A DNA stretch of 64,000 bases from Mesorhizobium japonicum MAFF 303099 (lineage in GTDB: Bacteria > Pseudomonadota > Alphaproteobacteria > Rhizobiales > Rhizobiaceae): assembly GCF_000009625.1 (NCBI RefSeq), contig NC_002682.1:124001-188000 (forward strand). The letters run 5' to 3'. The notes below the pieces were generated by a model that saw nothing but the letters and a program-made list of their open reading frames with translations, was not told the origin of the DNA and did no database searches. Made by a program: the position numbers and the translations under genes. Below are positions 8,402 to 15,956 of this stretch, piece after piece. Within the stretch, counting starts at the first letter, position 1, and each line of letters begins with the position of its first letter.

Positions 8402-8603
8402 ACCATCGACGGCATATTCACGCCGGACTGGACCGTCGCGCTGGACGACGTGCGCAGCAGGCACGCGCTGCGTGGGTCGTGCCAGACCTGCTTGCATCAC
8501 GCGCAAGTCGCGCCCTTGGTGCCGAAAGCGTTACCCAAGTGATCTTCGAGGCGATGCGTCGTCGCAAGCGGCCCGGCCAGCCTTCAGGTGGAAACAGGAC
8601 TAA
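8402..8603 (+). pseudogene. Decayed paralogue of the 153-residue Cys-rich protein
   Basis: The frame beginning near 8402 reads DGIFTPDWTVALDDVRSRHA then LRGSCQTCLHHAQV. This clearly parallels DGSIHAGLDVALGDLRGWHT and LRAWCKTCSHHAEV in the intact gene at 10468-10929. It lacks the first half of that protein and stops soon after the CxxC-HH motif. Later parts continue out of frame (VTQVIFEAMRRRKRPGQ). Interpreted as a truncated, frameshifted duplicate. Confidence 0.6.
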
Positions 8604-8859
8604 CCGGGCCGCGCCGGCCGTTTGAGGAAGCCGGGCGAAGGAACGAATTTTACTCTCCTGTCGTCTGCTCTCAACAGAAAATGAATGGACGATTTTAACG
8701 GATCGTGATTGCTGGTTTGTGAGCCGATATCCCTATGGCGGGAAGCGGCCCAAGAGCATGCGGGCCGCGCCAAAACGGTTGAAGCGGACCGAACGCAATG
8801 GGTTCGCCGACGCATCAGCCAGCGGCGGTCGTCTCGAAAATACTGCCCGAGGAGCAAGC

Positions 8860-9552
8860 ATGATTGGCACTATCCGCATCGCTATTGTCGACGATCATCC
8901 GCTGTTTCGCGAAGGCGTGACGCGCAGCCTGTCGGAGATCGGAGGTTTCGAGATCGTCGGCGAAGGCGCGACAGCGCAAGATGCCGAACGCATCGCCTCG
9001 ACGGTGCAGCCCGACATATTGCTGCTCGACATCTCCATGCCGGGCGGCGGCCTGTCGGCGGTTGCAAGCATCCTTGCCGTCCATCCCGCCCAGAAGATCG
9101 TCATGCTGACCGTTTCGGAGACCAATGCCGATGTAACCACGGCGCTGAACGCCGGCGTGCAGGGCTATATCCTCAAGGGTGTCGGATCGCGCGCGCTTGC
9201 TGAAATCCTCCGCAACGTGGCGGCCGGCGAGAGCTATCTTTCGCCGATGTTGTCGGCGCGGCTGCTTTCCGATCTCCAGTCCCCGCAATCCGCCAACGGC
9301 GTGGCGGACCGGTTGCGGCAGCTGACCGAACGGCAAACGGAAATCCTGCGGCTGGTGGCGGAAGGGCTCTCAAACAAGGAGGTTGCCTTGCGCCTGGAGC
9401 TGCAGGAGAAGACGGTCAAGCACCACATGACCGGGGTGCTGTCGAAACTCAATGTGCGAAACCGCACTGAGGCGGCTCTCATGATGCGCGACCGTGAAAG
9501 GAACCCGCGCTCGAAAGCGCAAAAGAGGGTGCCATCAATCGGAGCTTCCTAA
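8860..9552 (+). CDS. NarL/FixJ-family response regulator
   Basis: 230-residue two-component transcription factor. The receiver domain (1-120) has the acidic pair in IAIVDDHPLF (Asp11, Asp12), the phospho-acceptor Asp57 in PDILLLDISMPGGG, a conserved Thr in VMLTVSE and Lys106 in GYILKG. A LuxR-type helix-turn-helix follows at about 150-215 (LTERQTEILRLVAEGLSNKE, then EKTVKHHMTGVLSKLNVRNR). The ATG at 8860 is preceded by GAGGAGC; the open frame extends upstream to 8719 without support. No histidine kinase is adjacent, so it is an orphan; the partner is unknown. Confidence 0.94.
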   Translation: MIGTIRIAIVDDHPLFREGVTRSLSEIGGFEIVGEGATAQDAERIASTVQPDILLLDISMPGGGLSAVASILAVHPAQKIVMLTVSETNADVTTALNAGVQGYILKGVGSRALAEILRNVAAGESYLSPMLSARLLSDLQSPQSANGVADRLRQLTERQTEILRLVAEGLSNKEVALRLELQEKTVKHHMTGVLSKLNVRNRTEAALMMRDRERNPRSKAQKRVPSIGAS

Positions 9553-9794
9553 AAGGACTTTCCGGCCCGCATCATGGCCCGAGCAATGGCAAGCTGTGTT
9601 TCGGTCCTGGCGTTCTCTTTCTGGGTCATACTGTCCGCCGCGATAAGCCGCTTGAGTGACTGCAGAGTTTCGCCGCGCGACCAGCCTGCCTCCAGCATGC
9701 AATCGACGATGGCTTGGAAGCCGGGCTCCATCGCCTCCTGGCAGTCGATGACGCGGTCCGGATAATCGTCCGTTTCTCTTGGTCGACTAATCAT
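9549..9794 (-). CDS. Small conserved hypothetical protein, 81 residues
   Basis: Predicted mostly helical, soluble protein (FQAIVDCMLEAGWSRGETLQ, then SLKRLIAADSM and TETQLAIARAMMRAGKSF). The ATG at 9794 has GGGGTGAG directly upstream and lies 1 bp beyond the stop of the preceding minus-strand gene, so the pair is probably co-translated. The 3' end overlaps the convergent regulator gene by 4 bp. No family recognised. Confidence 0.7.
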   Translation of the reverse strand: MISRPRETDDYPDRVIDCQEAMEPGFQAIVDCMLEAGWSRGETLQSLKRLIAADSMTQKENARTETQLAIARAMMRAGKSF

Positions 9795-9795
9795 C

Positions 9796-9990
9796 TCACC
9801 CCGCCAAATCCATGTCGCCGTGTTCGCGATGCTCGAAACAGAACCAAAGCGATGGCTGTCTCGGTTTGGCAAATCCGAACGGCGCCCGTTTCCCGCACCC
9901 CCTAAACTCGCAGACATGATTTTCGATCCGTCCACTTTGCCGCAGCGCCGCCATCATGCCCTCGGCAAGCTTGATTGGTTCGTCGCTCAT
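9796..9990 (-). CDS. Small Cys/His protein, possible zinc-binding, 64 residues
   Basis: The C-terminal half reads CEFRGCGKRAPFGFAKPRQP then WFCFEHREHGD: two cysteines, a third Cys and His residues in a zinc-ribbon-like order. The N-terminus is a short helix (IKLAEGMMAALRQSG). The ATG at 9990 follows AAAGGAAATG. It forms a two-gene unit with 9549-9794. Function unknown; zinc binding is inferred from spacing only. Confidence 0.7.
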   Translation of the reverse strand: MSDEPIKLAEGMMAALRQSGRIENHVCEFRGCGKRAPFGFAKPRQPSLWFCFEHREHGDMDLAG

Positions 9991-10200
9991 CCGTAGATCA
10001 TTTCCTTTTGCGCCCTCATCGCCCTTGTGCGCAAACGACGAACTTGTCACCGACAGCCTGCAAGGCTGTATGGCGGGCATCTCGCGCCAAACCGCGGCAC
10101 ATCTCGGGCTGCTCGGACTTGTTGCGGTGACCGGTTTCACGGCTTCTGTCTCCAAATTGCCTACAGTGAACAAAATGAGAACATTAAAGTCAATACCCCC

Positions 10201-10229
10201 TTGACCTGACAGGAATATGTTCCTTATTT
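10201..10229 (+). promoter_or_regulatory. Sigma70-type promoter with palindromic operator in its spacer
   Basis: TTGACC (10201-10206), a 17-bp spacer and TTATTT (10224-10229) lie 29 bp before the start of the next gene. The spacer contains the perfect palindrome AGGAA-TATG-TTCCT (10211-10224), well placed for repression. Confidence 0.6.
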
Positions 10230-10257
10230 CTGACTGCATCTGAGCAGGAAACGGGCC

Positions 10258-10467
10258 ATGGGAAAGCGCCAAAATGCGCCGATCGGCGAAGCTATGTCCG
10301 AATTGGGGTTGGCGGCCCAGCAAGCCATTGCTGCAGCCGGTGGCGACGCTGTGGTCGCCTTGCTGACCGCTCTAGCTAGGAACGCCGAACTTGAACGGGA
10401 ACTCGCTTTGTCACGCGCGGCGGTCTCCAATGGCTTTTCTCGCGGCTGGCATAAGGCGCGCCCCTAA
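10258..10467 (+). CDS. Small hypothetical protein, 69 residues
   Basis: Starts at ATG 10258 with GCAGGAAA about 9 nt upstream. The product is Ala-rich and helical (ELGLAAQQAIAAAGGDAVVA, then LLTALARNAELERELALSRA). It ends with TAA directly abutting the ATG of the next gene, so the two form an operon behind the TTGACC promoter. No family recognised. Confidence 0.7.
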   Translation: MGKRQNAPIGEAMSELGLAAQQAIAAAGGDAVVALLTALARNAELERELALSRAAVSNGFSRGWHKARP

Positions 10468-10929
10468 ATGGTGGACACCGCCGAAGACAATTTCCGGATC
10501 GAGGTATGGGACCGGGAGGAGAAGACGCATCTCGAAACCATCTGTCGATCGCCGGACGCTGTGGTGAGCCAGGCGGCCTGGCACGCCGCCATCCGGCGCC
10601 GGCCGGGCATGATGCTCATTCATTACAACAGCCGCCACGTCATGGAGAAGATTATTACGCCGGGCGAGGTGAAGGTCTCGCCCCAGACGATCATCGACGG
10701 CAGCATTCACGCCGGACTCGACGTGGCTCTCGGCGACCTCCGCGGCTGGCACACGCTGCGAGCGTGGTGCAAGACCTGCTCGCATCATGCGGAAGTGAAG
10801 CCCGCCAGCTTGATCAAGAGGTACGGCAAGGAAGCCCTGTTCAGCTCGGTGGAGCAGGCGCTCTTGTGCACGAGTTGCGAACGGGGCGGACCGGTGAGGT
10901 TGGAAATCCACAAGCTTCCAAGGAACTGA
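10468..10929 (+). CDS. Cys-rich conserved hypothetical protein, 153 residues
   Basis: Begins immediately after the stop codon of the upstream small gene. The N-terminal half is a small alpha/beta region (IEVWDREEKTHLETICRSPD, then MMLIHYNSRHVMEK). The C-terminal half contains two cysteine pairs, CKTCSHHAE and CTSCERGG, likely a zinc ribbon. A decayed paralogue of the second half is at 8402-8603. Two of its phrases (TLRAWCKTC and LLCTSCERG) suggest a nucleic-acid or metal-binding role, but no function is assigned. Confidence 0.75.
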   Translation: MVDTAEDNFRIEVWDREEKTHLETICRSPDAVVSQAAWHAAIRRRPGMMLIHYNSRHVMEKIITPGEVKVSPQTIIDGSIHAGLDVALGDLRGWHTLRAWCKTCSHHAEVKPASLIKRYGKEALFSSVEQALLCTSCERGGPVRLEIHKLPRN

Positions 10930-11032
10930 AGGGATTTTGAGAATGCACGACTTGATCGAATTCTTCCGGACCAATGCCGCTCTGGTGGTCGCCAACCCCT
11001 TTGCCCTGCCAAGGGAATGTTGCATTTGGAGC

Positions 11033-11057
11033 GGAACCAGCCCCTGCAGGGGTGGTT
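11033..11057 (+). promoter_or_regulatory. EcfG-like promoter (weak match)
   Basis: GGAAC (11033-11037), 16 bp, GGTT (11054-11057), 28 bp before the ATG at 11085. The first -10 base deviates from CGTT. The spacer contains the palindrome CCCCTGCAGGGG. Confidence 0.45.
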
Positions 11058-11084
11058 ATCGTTGATCACACGGAGGACCAAGAC

Positions 11085-11300
11085 ATGTCTGACAACGAAA
11101 ACCATCGCGAAACCGGGGCGACAAAATATCCGGCAAAGACTGGCGCCGACGCTTCGGATACTTTCTCTCAGGACGCGGCCGGAAACAAGAAGCCGAAGAA
11201 TGGCGTCGGACTGACGCGCCCCGTCAATGAGGTGGACGACAAAACCCACCAATCAGACGGGCAGAACCCATCCGGCCAGGTAAAGAGTTCTCGGCCATGA
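11085..11300 (+). CDS. Small hydrophilic protein, 71 residues
   Basis: The ATG at 11085 follows GGAGGA at good spacing. The sequence is highly polar and probably disordered (SDNENHRETGATKYPAKTG, then NEVDDKTHQSDGQNPSGQV). Its last bases (ATGA) overlap the start of the next gene. Such hydrophilic small proteins are common among stress-induced genes; a weak EcfG-like site lies upstream. No family name. Confidence 0.7.
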   Translation: MSDNENHRETGATKYPAKTGADASDTFSQDAAGNKKPKNGVGLTRPVNEVDDKTHQSDGQNPSGQVKSSRP

Positions 11301-11440
11301 ACGTCGACAATCTTCAGCTGGAAGGTCTGATGACGGCAGTCGCGTCGATCAACTATCTGCTGGTCCAAAAAGGCCTGCTTTCAGTTGACGACATCGATAT
11401 CGCGTTTGCGGAAGTCCGAAGCCAATGTCATGGGCGATGA
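11297..11440 (+). CDS. Very small protein, 47 residues
   Basis: Starts with ATGA overlapping the stop of the upstream gene and ends 11 bp inside the next gene, so translation of all three is probably coupled. Sequence: MNVDNLQLEGLMTAVASINY then LLVQKGLLSVDDIDIAFAEV, an amphipathic helical design. Function unknown. Confidence 0.6.
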   Translation: MNVDNLQLEGLMTAVASINYLLVQKGLLSVDDIDIAFAEVRSQCHGR

Positions 11441-11606
11441 GCGCACCTACGAAGACATGTCGCCGTCCAATAGCGATGCCATCTGCTTCCTATCAGGGGT
11501 TCTGCAGATCGCGAACAATGCCCAAGGTGTATCCAACATTCCACCGTTTGTGGAACTCGCGAAGATGGTTGGACAAACGAAAGAGCCTTACCACGATCAT
11601 AGGTAG
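11430..11606 (+). CDS. Small hypothetical protein, 58 residues
   Basis: The ATG at 11430 lies inside the end of the preceding gene. Product MGDERTYEDMSPSNSDAICF then LSGVLQIANNAQGVSNIPPF has a single Cys and a central hydrophobic helix. The overlapping three-gene layout (11085-11606) argues that it is real. No family recognised. Confidence 0.55.
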   Translation: MGDERTYEDMSPSNSDAICFLSGVLQIANNAQGVSNIPPFVELAKMVGQTKEPYHDHR

Positions 11607-12046
11607 TGCCATTCCTTTACTTAAGTGACCGCTACATCTCGCTGTTTTGAGTAATGCCCGCTTCGCCATTCTGGATACGCGCGGGGACACCGTCGATTTT
11701 TTGGGCCGGACGCCCGCGGGCCACCATGGATCGTCTCGCCATCACTTAGAAAGCCAACTCCCGCCAGTGCATCCGAGCGCATGGCAACGAGCATGTCGCC
11801 GACCGGTGCGTTTGCCTTCTCGCGGTTATTGATCATCCTACTTGGATGGAATGTTTCCATTGATCGCAGTTCGGGCAATGGCAGTAAATTCCATCCATCT
11901 CTTCGCTGCCGCAAAGCCGGACTGCCCGCCACAGGACAGCGCCGTGCGAGCGTCCAACTCGGTGGGCCGGCATCCTGCGGGCAATGACATGACTGGCTGT
12001 CCAAGCGCTCCAAAGGGAACTTATTACCGTTGGTGAAATGTGGCAG
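11607..12046. other. Intergenic stretch, no gene recognised
   Basis: About 440 bp. Minus-strand frames contain a Cys-rich phrase (MDGIYCHCPNCDQWKHSIQ) that resembles a small zinc-binding tail but is broken by stops and shifts. It may be a decayed small gene. Nothing else is supported. Confidence 0.35.
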
Positions 12047-13162
12047 TCAATCCGCGGTCTTGCCCAACGTGTCGGCCACCACCGCGCCACGCTTGCCCAT
12101 GGGCAGGGGCGGGCCTGTGGTCGAGTCTACGGCTGTCTGATGCTCCATCTCGGCATTGATGGCTGCGCCAGCAATAAGGATGATGACGGAAATCCACGTC
12201 CACATCATCAAACCGACAACGGCGCCGAGCGACCCGTAGGTAGCGTTGTAGTTAGCGAAATGCTGCAAATAGAACGAGAAGAGCCACGACGCTGCGATCC
12301 ACGCCACCGTCGCAATCAAGGAGCCCCAACTCAGCCAGCGCCACTTGGCTCGTTCGCGGCTTGGCCCAAAGCGATAAAGGAGGGATATTCCGGTCAGCAT
12401 CGCACCCACCAGGATCGGCCACCGGGACACCGCGACAAGCGTCTCCGTCCAAGCATCAAGATAGAAATAGCGCAAAAGTGCCGGAACGACGCCCACGGTG
12501 AGGAGCAGCAGGATGCCGATCAGCAACGCTCCGACGGTGAACAGGATCGACATGAGGTTGAGCGCGATGATGCTGCGTTTTTCGCGTTCCTCATAGGCGA
12601 TGTTCATCGCATCAAAGAGGGCTTTCATGCCGCTGTTGGAACTCCACAGCGCGATACCAAGGCCAATGAAGAAGCCTATGCCGAGAGCACCGGGTTTCTG
12701 GCTGGCCAAGGCTTGCAGCTGGCCGCGAATGAGGTCCAGCCCCCCTGACGGAAGCAATCCGCCGAGATATGCGACATGGTCCGCAACCGTAACTGGATCC
12801 GCGACAAAGCCGTAAATTGAAATGAACGCGGCCAAGGCCGGAAACAGTGCCAGGAGCAGGTAGAATGTGGCGCCAGCCGCGACGAGCAGAACCCGGTCCT
12901 TGCTGAATTCCTCCCACAGGCGCCAGAAAATATCTTTCCACCCAAGCGCTGGTATCTGGGAGGGCCAAGCCGCGTCACGTCCGCGGTCTCCCTCCTCTGC
13001 TCTCAGAGCGGCCTTGCTCTCTTCCGTTGTTGAAGCAGCGCGACTGGCCGCTTCTTCATCGATTAAGGATGCCCCTTTGCGGAGTGGCTGCTGACTCCGT
13101 TTCGCGTTCGAAGTCACTCTTTTAGCCTCACTGTACGCCACATTCGACCAAGACTCTAGCAT
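12047..13162 (-). CDS. YihY/BrkB-family inner-membrane protein (paralogue 1)
   Basis: 371 residues. A long polar, charged N-terminal tail (about 75 residues) precedes the YihY core. The core begins GWKDIFWRLWEEFSKDRVLL with AAGATFYLLLALFPALAAF as its first membrane helix, and includes about six membrane segments and the signature NATYGSLGAVVGLMMWTWIS. The family is widespread and poorly understood. The ATG at 13162 lies about 97 bp downstream of an exact EcfG promoter with a 17-bp spacer. A second paralogue is at 29208-30230. Confidence 0.92.
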   Translation of the reverse strand: MLESWSNVAYSEAKRVTSNAKRSQQPLRKGASLIDEEAASRAASTTEESKAALRAEEGDRGRDAAWPSQIPALGWKDIFWRLWEEFSKDRVLLVAAGATFYLLLALFPALAAFISIYGFVADPVTVADHVAYLGGLLPSGGLDLIRGQLQALASQKPGALGIGFFIGLGIALWSSNSGMKALFDAMNIAYEEREKRSIIALNLMSILFTVGALLIGILLLLTVGVVPALLRYFYLDAWTETLVAVSRWPILVGAMLTGISLLYRFGPSRERAKWRWLSWGSLIATVAWIAASWLFSFYLQHFANYNATYGSLGAVVGLMMWTWISVIILIAGAAINAEMEHQTAVDSTTGPPLPMGKRGAVVADTLGKTAD

Positions 13163-13258
13163 GTGCGACCAGCGCGTCCCTCCCTTGGCGTGGTGCTGGG
13201 GTGCCGTCGAGCGCTTTCACCAATTAGCCTCCTTATGCCCGCGATTGAGTCCTCTCAA

Positions 13259-13284
13259 CGCCATGAGCAGCATAGCTGTTCCCG
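13259..13284 (-). promoter_or_regulatory. EcfG promoter for YihY paralogue 1
   Basis: Minus strand GGAAC (13280-13284), 17 bp, CGTT (13259-13262): an exact consensus match with the longer permitted spacer. Confidence 0.65.
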
Positions 13285-13579
13285 CCTGCGGGCCGCCAAA
13301 GCCGTCGGGCTGCATTTTTCGGCGAGCGCGCATCTTTCTCAGACACATCTACGTTTGATGAAGTGCCCATCAGAGGATGGAAAGATGAAGGGTTAGCAAG
13401 GCCGATCGCTCCGAAGAACTTGCCAGCCAACACATTGCCCGTCTGAGAGGTGAGGTATCGCCGCCATCAAGAAATACATCGCGGAAACGATCGATGGAGT
13501 AAGGCGCCCTTGGCATTGGGCCCATGCGCTGCCGGCATTGACGCATTGCAGCTTGTCTCAGGTCGGGTTAACCGTGCGG

Positions 13580-13765
13580 TCAGTTCGCTGACTTCTTCTT
13601 GGCCGCCGTTGGATTTTGACCGGTCGCTGCCGACGTCTTGGCGTCCTTGGAATGAGCCGCGATCGCAGGGCCGGCGCCGGTTGCTTTGCGCATGTCTCCG
13701 CTCGGTTTTTTGTCGGCTGGCGCCTTGCGATCCAGGCCGGAGAAGAACTTGCCGAAGAAGCCCAT
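13580..13765 (-). CDS. Small basic Ala/Lys-rich protein, 61 residues
   Basis: The ATG at 13765 has AGGAG about 8 nt upstream. It starts MGFFGKFFSGLDRKAPADKK and ends in a Lys-rich TAAKKKSAN tail, so it may bind membranes (aromatic N-terminus) or nucleic acid (basic tail). No family recognised. Confidence 0.65.
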   Translation of the reverse strand: MGFFGKFFSGLDRKAPADKKPSGDMRKATGAGPAIAAHSKDAKTSAATGQNPTAAKKKSAN

Positions 13766-14180
13766 GTCATGCTCCTGTTCGCGCCTCTGCGGCGCCGATG
13801 CGTTGATTGCGGACGAGCCCTGGTGAACAATTGATCAAGGCTCATCCAACGGCGACGAACCTTGCTACGCAGCTTCTGCGGCGACGTTGACCGCCGACCC
13901 GGGGTCCGTCATCTTCTCTTCGGCCAAGGGCCAGCAGTTGGACCGCTCGGTCAATCCAAGCTCGGACGCCCAGGCCTGCGTCGCCATCTCGGCTTCTCCT
14001 GGTTTGCTGGCCTCTATAATGAGGAACTTCGCGCTTGCCGACTGGTTCCAGCATCGAGCCAAAAAGCGAGGTCAGGATGTCGACGCGGCCCGGCGCCGGC
14101 GTAGCCTCACAGCACGGCGAACACAACCACCAGCACAAACGCTACACCCGTAACCAAAACCATTCCCGGCGTCCGCCCAA
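13766..14180. other. Intergenic stretch with a possible small minus-strand ORF
   Basis: About 415 bp. A 65-codon minus-strand frame (13865-14062) encodes MARCWNQSASAKFLIIEASK then PGEAEMATQAWASELGL. It looks weakly coding but has no family or clear ribosome binding site. A GGAAC-N16-GGTT string on the plus strand (14023-14047) may be chance. Confidence 0.3.
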
Positions 14181-14420
14181 TTGGAACGCCGCAAACACGT
14201 CTTGCGAGAGTTAACGAGCCTCAGCGGCCTGGCGACTGAGGCCAGTATATTTCATTCAGCCGAAATGGCTCTGCTGGATCGGGTGGTCGAGCAGCTGAAG
14301 CTCGAAAACCAATCATCTGACGCGCGTGACGCAATAGCCTCCGGAATCATCGGCAACTACATGGCAGGCATTGTAGACGAGGATGAACTGATTTCGCTGT
14401 CCAAGCCATTGGGACGTTAG
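14181..14420 (+). CDS. Small hypothetical protein, about 79 residues
   Basis: Open frame from TTG 14181. The helical, acidic product contains ASIFHSAEMALLDRVVEQLK and ARDAIASGIIGNYMAGIVDE and has a natural end (SLSKPLGR). The start is uncertain; no strong ribosome binding site is visible, and an internal start is possible. Unknown function. Confidence 0.45.
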   Translation: MERRKHVLRELTSLSGLATEASIFHSAEMALLDRVVEQLKLENQSSDARDAIASGIIGNYMAGIVDEDELISLSKPLGR

Positions 14421-14572
14421 AGGAGAGCGCGGAACTTAACCTCGCGGTCAAACTTATCGCTCCATGAGTACGCGCGGAACGCGCGCGTCCAAGGCATCGG
14501 ATTTGAGAGATGTTCGTTTCAGTTAAAAACCCGCCGCCTTGAGAGGCGACGGGGTTTGGCCGGCAAGGTTGG

Positions 14573-14872
14573 TCAGTCGTAGACTTTGACGATCTTGTGG
14601 GTGCTTGGATCGACCAGGACCGTCCGGTTGTCAATCACGACATAGCGGTATTTGACGTTGGGAACTTCGCGAAGTTCGACCGTGTCGGGCAGCGCCGTGC
14701 CGATGTTGAGTTCCACTCCGGGAACCTTCACCGACGCAAGCGGCTGCTTCTTCACATATTCACGGATAACCGTGTCCTGCTCCGGCTGAATAATGATGTC
14801 TTCGGCCCTCGCGATGCCGACGCCTGCGAGCAGAAGAAATGCCGCGGCTGCAGCAGAGACATGCAATTTCAT
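14573..14872 (-). CDS. Exported DUF1236-family protein, 99 residues
   Basis: N-terminal signal peptide (MKLHVSAAAAAFLLLAGVGI, then ARAED), then the compact DUF1236 fold with VIREYVKKQPLASVKVPG and the C-terminal YRYVVIDNRTVLVDPSTHKI-type sequence that ends the family. The periplasmic location is inferred from the signal peptide. Function is unknown, but the family is common in rhizobia. An EcfG-like promoter lies 55 bp upstream. Confidence 0.88.
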   Translation of the reverse strand: MKLHVSAAAAAFLLLAGVGIARAEDIIIQPEQDTVIREYVKKQPLASVKVPGVELNIGTALPDTVELREVPNVKYRYVVIDNRTVLVDPSTHKIVKVYD

Positions 14873-14926
14873 CGTTGTGCTCCTCGTGAGGTTGGCTCCG
14901 ATCGGTGGTGTCGAAGCTCAACGGCC

Positions 14927-14951
14927 AACTTGGCGTGGATGCAATCGTTCC
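14927..14951 (-). promoter_or_regulatory. EcfG-like promoter for the DUF1236 gene
   Basis: Minus strand GGAAC (14947-14951), 16 bp, AGTT (14927-14930), the same variant -10 as at the DUF892 gene. Confidence 0.5.
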
Positions 14952-15237
14952 CTGGGGTGGACTTCAGTAGGGGAGACGGCTGGACCAAAGTCGGGTCGAA
15001 TCCCGCAATGGTCTTGCCGGCCACGCAACTTGGAACGGTCAGCTGTCGCGGAAGTTGTCGGCCACGAAACCGGAGGAGCGAATTCATGGGCAGGAGTGAT
15101 TGGTCAAGCGCGCTGGTTGCCATCGGCCGTTTTCGTTTTGGCGATAGCCCTGGTCATGATGGGTGTATGCCTTGATCGGACCTGGACAACCCACATTTCA
15201 AAATCAGCGCAGCTATGTCCCTTCCTGCGCTGATAAC

Positions 15238-15269
15238 GGTTCGCTCGCTGCATTGCCGGCGAGCGAACC
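15238..15269. repeat. 10-bp perfect inverted repeat (hairpin)
   Basis: GGTTCGCTCG (15238-15247) and CGAGCGAACC (15260-15269) with a 12-nt loop. No T-run follows on either strand, so it is not a standard terminator. It lies 36 bp before the small membrane-protein gene. Confidence 0.5.
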
Positions 15270-15304
15270 CGTCAACTTGAATTTAGCCAGCGACGGGCGA
15301 TTGA

Positions 15305-15415
15305 ATGTTCAACGACAAAAAGACTCGCTTCATAGAGGCCGGTTTCCTCCTGGCTATACCTATTTGCGTCGGCATCACCGCGCTGATAGCCGTATGCGCC
15401 TTGGCCAGGATATGA
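15305..15415 (+). CDS. Small single-span membrane protein, 36 residues
   Basis: MFNDKKTRFIEAGFLLAIPI then CVGITALIAVCALARI: a charged N-terminus and one hydrophobic helix covering the remainder, the usual plan of a small inner-membrane peptide. No strong ribosome binding site. It sits 70 bp upstream of a larger two-helix membrane protein in the same direction. Function unknown. Confidence 0.5.
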   Translation: MFNDKKTRFIEAGFLLAIPICVGITALIAVCALARI

Positions 15416-15485
15416 TGGCTCGGTTGTATTCACGGCCCCGCTTGCAGCATCAGGGCCCGGTAACGCAATTGTGGGGCCGCACAAG

Positions 15486-15830
15486 ATGAACCGCATCCTT
15501 TTCGTGGCGGCGGACTTCCTTTCCCGGCCACCGGGCTTCTACGTCATGATGGTCGCGATGGTGTTGTGCACCGCGCTGGTGCCGTTCGGAATGACCAACG
15601 CAGTCACCTATGCCCTTTCGGTGGCCGCCATTGTGATCACTGGCATTGTTCTTATACAGGGCTATCGCGATACCGCCGCCATTCACGCCAAGCTGGATGA
15701 GATCGTCGTTTCGCTGAGGGAGACCAGAAACGACGTTGTCGGCCTGGAGCATGCCGAGCCGGAGGAGATCCGCGAAAAGATTGCGATGCTCGAACAAGAA
15801 GCAGCGCAGCGAAATGGGCGAGCCACCTGA
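15486..15830 (+). CDS. Low-affinity iron permease-like small membrane protein
   Basis: 114 residues starting at ATG 15486 (GGGG 9 nt upstream). Two membrane helices occupy about 15-38 and 43-60 (FYVMMVAMVLCTALVPFGMT and AVTYALSVAAIVITGIVLIQ), followed by a charged coiled-coil tail containing AIHAKLDEIVVSLRETRNDV. The layout matches the small bacterial proteins assigned to the low-affinity iron/copper permease family. Transport activity is inferred from family resemblance only. Confidence 0.65.
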   Translation: MNRILFVAADFLSRPPGFYVMMVAMVLCTALVPFGMTNAVTYALSVAAIVITGIVLIQGYRDTAAIHAKLDEIVVSLRETRNDVVGLEHAEPEEIREKIAMLEQEAAQRNGRAT

Positions 15831-15956
15831 TCATCATACAGGCGAGCTGTTCGTGAGCTCTCAGCAGGCTCAAGACCCTCGTGCAACCAGATCAGCGCTC
15901 GCGGGTTCTTGACCTAATGAAACGGCGCCTCGTTCTCCTCCGAAACTGGTCAGTCC

